NCBI GenBank assembly: GCA_015206785.1
Contig: JADEZQ010000006.1
Span: 20,307-84,306, forward strand
Direction: 5' to 3'
Length of the DNA: 64,000 nucleotides
Origin: Quinella sp. 2Q5
Lineage (GTDB): Bacteria; Bacillota; Negativicutes; Selenomonadales; Selenomonadaceae
Shown: piece by piece, positions 60,662 to 64,000 of the stretch
Numbering within the stretch: the stretch's first letter is position 1
How the letters are laid out: each line of letters begins with the position of its first letter
Notes under the pieces: model-generated
Databases searched by the model: none
What the model was told of the DNA's origin: nothing
The model's input: only the letters and a program-made list of their open reading frames with translations
Made by a program: the position numbers and the translations under genes

Positions 60662-61813
60662 TTATAAGATGGAGCGATAAATTTCAGCGATCTCTTCGGC
60701 GGTGACGTCGCGGGGATTGCCGGGCGTGCAGGCGTCTGCCAGAGCGGAGGCGGCGAGGAAGTCGATGTCATCAGCCTTGACGCCGAGTTCGGAAAGCTTG
60801 GTCGGGATTCCGACGTCACTGCTGAGCTTGGCGACGGCTTCAATTGCCGCGGCGCGGTACTCGTCCTGCGACATTTCGTCGACGCCTTTGACGCCCATAG
60901 CGCGAGCAATTTCGCGATAGCGTTCGCCGGTGGCGGGCGCGTTGAACTTCAAGACGGGTGCCAGCAAAATGGCGCAGGCGGTGCCGTGAGGAATGTCGTA
61001 GACGGCGGAGAGCGGGTGCGCCATTGAATGATCGATGCCGAGCCCGACATTTGAGAAGCCCATGCCCGCGATGTATTGCCCCAGAGCCATTGCTTCACGA
61101 CCGGCAGGGTCACCTTTGACGGAGCGGCGCAGGTTCTTCGAGATGATTTCAATCGCCTTGAGGTGCACCATGTCCGTCAATTCCCACGCGCCCTTGGTGA
61201 TGTAGCCTTCGATAGCGTGAACGAGAGCGTCCATGCCCGTGGCAGCGCAAAGTTTGGGCGGCATTGAGGCGGACATTTCCGAATCGACCACGGCGACGAC
61301 GGGAATGTCGTGAGGGTCGACGCAGACGAACTTGCGGTTGCGTTCCACGTCGGTGATGACGTAGTTAATCGTGACTTCGGCGGCAGTGCCGGAGGTTGTC
61401 GACACGGCGATAATCGGCAGAGCCTTGTTCTTCGTCGGCGCAACGCCTTCCAAACTCCTTACGTCGGCGAATTCGGGATTGGTCATGATGATGGCGATTG
61501 CCTTGCTCGTGTCGATTGCCGAGCCGCCGCCCACCGCAACGATGATGTCCGCGCCGCAACGCTTGCAAAAGTCCACGCCGGTCTGAACGTTCTCAATCGT
61601 CGGGTTCGCTTTGATGTTGTCGTAAATCTCGAAGGCGATGCCGTTTGCCGCCAAGAGATCCGTGACGCGCGTGGCGACCTTGAACTTGATGAGATCCTTG
61701 TCCGTGACGACCATGACCTTGCGACAGCCGCGCCCTTTAATCTCGCCGACAATCTCGCTGATGGCACCCGGACCGAAGTACGACGTTTCGTTGAGGATGA
61801 TTCTGTTTGCCAA
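60662..61813 (-). CDS. fucO: Lactaldehyde reductase / iron-containing alcohol dehydrogenase (FucO)
   Basis: 383 aa, group III Fe-dependent alcohol dehydrogenase. Closely follows the E. coli FucO pattern from LANRIILNETSYFG through PEFADVRSLEGV and INYVITDVERNRKFVCVDPHDIP to MGFSNVGLGIDHSMAHPLSA, whose His residues bind Fe. Produces 1,2-propanediol from lactaldehyde. The TTG at 61813 has AAGGAG upstream and gives the usual length; an ATG 48 bp earlier is unlikely. No fucose or rhamnose catabolic genes adjoin. Confidence 0.93.
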   Translation of the reverse strand: MANRIILNETSYFGPGAISEIVGEIKGRGCRKVMVVTDKDLIKFKVATRVTDLLAANGIAFEIYDNIKANPTIENVQTGVDFCKRCGADIIVAVGGGSAIDTSKAIAIIMTNPEFADVRSLEGVAPTKNKALPIIAVSTTSGTAAEVTINYVITDVERNRKFVCVDPHDIPVVAVVDSEMSASMPPKLCAATGMDALVHAIEGYITKGAWELTDMVHLKAIEIISKNLRRSVKGDPAGREAMALGQYIAGMGFSNVGLGIDHSMAHPLSAVYDIPHGTACAILLAPVLKFNAPATGERYREIARAMGVKGVDEMSQDEYRAAAIEAVAKLSSDVGIPTKLSELGVKADDIDFLAASALADACTPGNPRDVTAEEIAEIYRSIL

Positions 61814-61951
61814 GACGAACACTCCTTCCGGAAAATTTTTTAACGCCTGCATACTTCGCACCGCGACAAAAAAATCCTTTCGGCTGTTGACGGCAAGGCA
61901 AGAAGTTTTGCGCAGACCAAAGCCGCGTCGCCGGAGCCGCCCGAAGTCAAC

Positions 61952-62000
61952 TCACCTGCGCGCCCATGTCAGCGACAAAATCCCGCGCCGTCAATCGACA
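61952..62000 (-). repeat. Copy B of the radA promoter-like block, in the alaS/fucO spacer
   Basis: Reads on the minus strand as the block before radA (30333-30384) with about six differences. TTGACG (61990-61995), 17 bp and TGACAT (61967-61972) would point towards fucO, whose start lies about 150 bp downstream. The start of the divergent alaS promoter overlaps its right end. Confidence 0.75.
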
Positions 62001-62024
62001 AGCCGCTTGAGCCGTGTTATAATT
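61996..62024 (+). promoter_or_regulatory. Promoter of alaS
   Basis: TCGACA (61996-62001), 17 bp, TATAAT (62019-62024), with TG one base before the -10. The leader is only about 25 nt, so no T-box riboswitch controls this gene. Confidence 0.75.
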
Positions 62025-62055
62025 CGTCGGCAAAAAAAATTTGGAGGCTGGTAAG

Positions 62056-64000
62056 TTGAAGCACATGACAGGCAAGCAAATCGGCGAGGCGTTCCTGAAA
62101 TTCTTCGAGGGCAAGGGACATCTCATCATGCCGAGCTTTTCGCTGATACCCGAAAACGATCCGACGTTGCTGATGATTGGCGCGGGGATGGCTCCTTTGA
62201 AGCCGTTCTTCACGGGCAAACTCAAGCCGCCCTGCCCGCGAGTGACGACCAATCAACGCTGCGTGCGCACGGGCGACATAGAGAACGTCGGGCGCACCGC
62301 TCGTCATCACACGGCGTTTATGATGCTGGGAAATTTTTCCTTCGGCGATTACTTCAAGGCAGAGGCAATCCCGTGGGCGTGGGAATTTTTGACGGAGGTC
62401 TGCGAATTGCCGCGCGAAAAGCTGTGGGTCTCAATCTATCCCAACGACGACGAGGCTGAACAGATTTGGCTCAAGCAACCTGGACTGAATCCCGAACACA
62501 TCGTTCGGCTCGACGACAACTTCTGGGAGATTGGTCCCGGTCCGTGCGGTCCCGACAGCGAAATTTACATCGACCTGGGCGAAGAACGCGGCTGTGGCAA
62601 AGATACTTGCGCGCCCGGCTGTGACTGCGACCGCTTCCTGGAGATTTGGAACCTGGTGTTCACGCAGTTTGACCGCACCGAAGACGGCGAGTACAAGCCG
62701 CTTGAGCACAAGAACATCGACACGGGCTGCGGGCTTGAGCGACTGGCGAGCGTCCTGCAGGAGAAGAACTCGAACTTCGAGACCGATTTGCTGTTCCCGA
62801 TCATTGAATACGTCGAACGAATCAGCGGCTTGAACTTCGGCACCGATTCCAAGCGCGATGTATCGATGAAGGTCATTGCCGACCACGCGCGTTCGATGGC
62901 GTTTATGATTATGGACAAGATTCTTCCGTCGAACGAAGGCCGCGGCTACGTCCTGCGCAGAATTCTTCGTCGGGCTATTCGTCACGGGCGCATGCTCGGT
63001 ATCCGCGACGCCTTCCTTGAGGGCGCGATTGATGTCGTCGCGAAAATTTACGGCGGCTGGTCAGACTTCGAGGAGCTCGCCAAAAACGTCGGCTACATCA
63101 AAAAAGTCGTACGCCTTGAGGAAGATCGTTTCGCCGCGACACTCGCGCAGGGCACCGAAGTTTTGACGCACGAGATTGACGCCGCCAAGTCCGCCGGCAA
63201 AACCGAACTCGACGGCGCGATTTGCTTCCGCCTGTACGACACGTTCGGCTTCCCGTTCGAATTGACCGAAGAGATTTTGGCGGAGCATGACCTCACGCCC
63301 GACAAAGCCGGCTTCGATTCGGCGATGGAAGCTCAACGTCAACGCGCCCGCCAAGCTCGTGCCGCAAACGAACGCCTGGACGTGCCCGACCTGCTCAACG
63401 TCGACACCGAACATCTGACCCGCGACGAATCTTGCACCGCGTCGAAGGTCTTCGCCATTTGGAAGGACGGTCAGCTTGTCGACGAACTCACCGACGGCGA
63501 CGAGGCGGGGATCATTTTGCACTGCACGCCGTTCTATGCCGAGGGCGGCGGTCAAGTCGGCGACGAGGGCTGGCTCTTCAGCGAACTCGGCAAAGTCAAA
63601 GTCTCCAACGCCAAGAAACTTCCCGACGGCACGATTTACCACGAGGCTTACGTCGAAGAGGGTCAGCTCAAAGTCGGCGACGCCGTGGACATTCGCATTG
63701 ACCGCGACAAAAAACTTTCTTCCGCACGCAACCACACCGCCACGCATCTTCTGCAGGCGGCGTTGAAGAAAATCGTCGGCAACCAAGTCAATCAGGCGGG
63801 CTCGCTCGTCACGCCCGAACGTCTGCGCTTCGACTTCACGAATCTTGAGCCCGTCACTGCTCAACAGCTCGCCGACGTCGAAGAACTTGTCAACGAGGAG
63901 ATCCTCAAGTCTGCGGACGTCACCATTCGCCAAATGCCAATCGACGAGGCGAAGAAGCTCGGCGCGATGGCTCTGTTCGGCGAAAAGTACGGCGATATCG
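62056..64000 (+). CDS. alaS: Alanyl-tRNA synthetase, 5' part (runs past the window end)
   Basis: 648 codons are visible of about 870 expected. Class II core: GEAFLKFFEGKGH, MAPLKPFFTG, TNQRCVRTGDIENVG, HHTAFMMLGNFSFGDYFK, then CGLERLASVLQ; editing domain begins near 560 with the zinc motif RNHTATHLLQ. A Cys-rich insert CGKDTCAPGCDCDRF lies near 176-190. TTG start with GGAGGC upstream; an ATG three codons later is possible. Confidence 0.95.
   Translation, partial: MKHMTGKQIGEAFLKFFEGKGHLIMPSFSLIPENDPTLLMIGAGMAPLKPFFTGKLKPPCPRVTTNQRCVRTGDIENVGRTARHHTAFMMLGNFSFGDYFKAEAIPWAWEFLTEVCELPREKLWVSIYPNDDEAEQIWLKQPGLNPEHIVRLDDNFWEIGPGPCGPDSEIYIDLGEERGCGKDTCAPGCDCDRFLEIWNLVFTQFDRTEDGEYKPLEHKNIDTGCGLERLASVLQEKNSNFETDLLFPIIEYVERISGLNFGTDSKRDVSMKVIADHARSMAFMIMDKILPSNEGRGYVLRRILRRAIRHGRMLGIRDAFLEGAIDVVAKIYGGWSDFEELAKNVGYIKKVVRLEEDRFAATLAQGTEVLTHEIDAAKSAGKTELDGAICFRLYDTFGFPFELTEEILAEHDLTPDKAGFDSAMEAQRQRARQARAANERLDVPDLLNVDTEHLTRDESCTASKVFAIWKDGQLVDELTDGDEAGIILHCTPFYAEGGGQVGDEGWLFSELGKVKVSNAKKLPDGTIYHEAYVEEGQLKVGDAVDIRIDRDKKLSSARNHTATHLLQAALKKIVGNQVNQAGSLVTPERLRFDFTNLEPVTAQQLADVEELVNEEILKSADVTIRQMPIDEAKKLGAMALFGEKYGDI

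Noticed and set aside
61990..62056. T-box riboswitch in front of alaS
   Set aside because: The leader between promoter and start is about 25 nt, far too short for a T-box.

Overview
The window looks like a chromosome segment from an uncultured diderm Firmicute of the Negativicutes (Selenomonadales-like). It combines Gram-negative envelope genes (an Mla lipid-transport operon and the flagellar L- and P-ring genes flgH and flgI) with Firmicute-type genes: RNase M5, LonC, the dnaX-ybaB-recR cluster, thiC under a TPP riboswitch, and many TTG/GTG starts behind strong GGAGG sites. The DNA is GC-rich by eye, yet AT blocks of the form AAAATTTT are scattered through genes, promoters and spacers. No plasmid, prophage or transposase gene was seen.

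Layout. 1-3163 (minus): mlaE-mlaF-mlaD and the start of a lipoprotein gene. 3312-6739 (plus): lytic transglycosylase, a small exported protein, then rbfA-nrnA-truB. 6706-13071 (minus): anaerobic glycerol catabolism, glpA-glpB-glpC-glpK-glpF, with a consensus promoter. 13204-13752: two small membrane proteins. 13885-19439 (plus): four consecutive paralogous amino-acid-binding lipoproteins, one ABC permease and a cell-wall amidase with a charged repeat linker. 19504-21623: rfbB translationally coupled to cbiD. 22082-28500 (minus): thiC-thiF-thiS-thiG-thiH-thiE under a TPP riboswitch, with a GH1 glycosidase 3 bp downstream. 28589-29079 (minus): two tandem double-glycine leader peptides. 29200-36138 (plus): a short RNase G/E, radA, a YbaK-type deacylase, an exported protein, tRNA-Ser, dnaX-ybaB-recR. 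36464-39746 (minus): flavoprotein-fliB-lrp-aminotransferase. 39911-40771: a P-loop NTPase fused to an Asp23-like domain. 40992-43473 (minus): rplI-lonC. 43671-46957 (plus): ftsZ, tmk-rnmV-rsmA. 46988-50643: Uma2 protein, EF-G paralogue, queH and partner. 50702-54529 (minus): flgG-flgA-flgH-flgI-flgJ. 54715-59768 (plus): a 3D-domain wall protein, an unknown protein, cydA-X-cydB, a cold-shock gene. 59857-64000: xthA, fucO and the 5' part of alaS.

How it fits together. Glycerol or glycerol-3-phosphate is imported and oxidised by the membrane GlpABC complex, which may feed electrons to quinones and cytochrome bd. Mla, amidase, transglycosylase, 3D protein and flagellar ring genes all serve a two-membrane envelope. 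The rest is mostly housekeeping: translation, replication and repair.

The least explained material is between or beside the genes: a dispersed intergenic three-hairpin repeat family (five full-size copies, one diverged relative, one internally deleted copy), two elements bounded by long inverted repeats, a promoter-like block of about 50 bp shared by radA and the alaS/fucO spacer, the paired double-glycine peptides, and the AAAATTTT over-abundance. Boundaries and identities are from reading alone; no database search was run.
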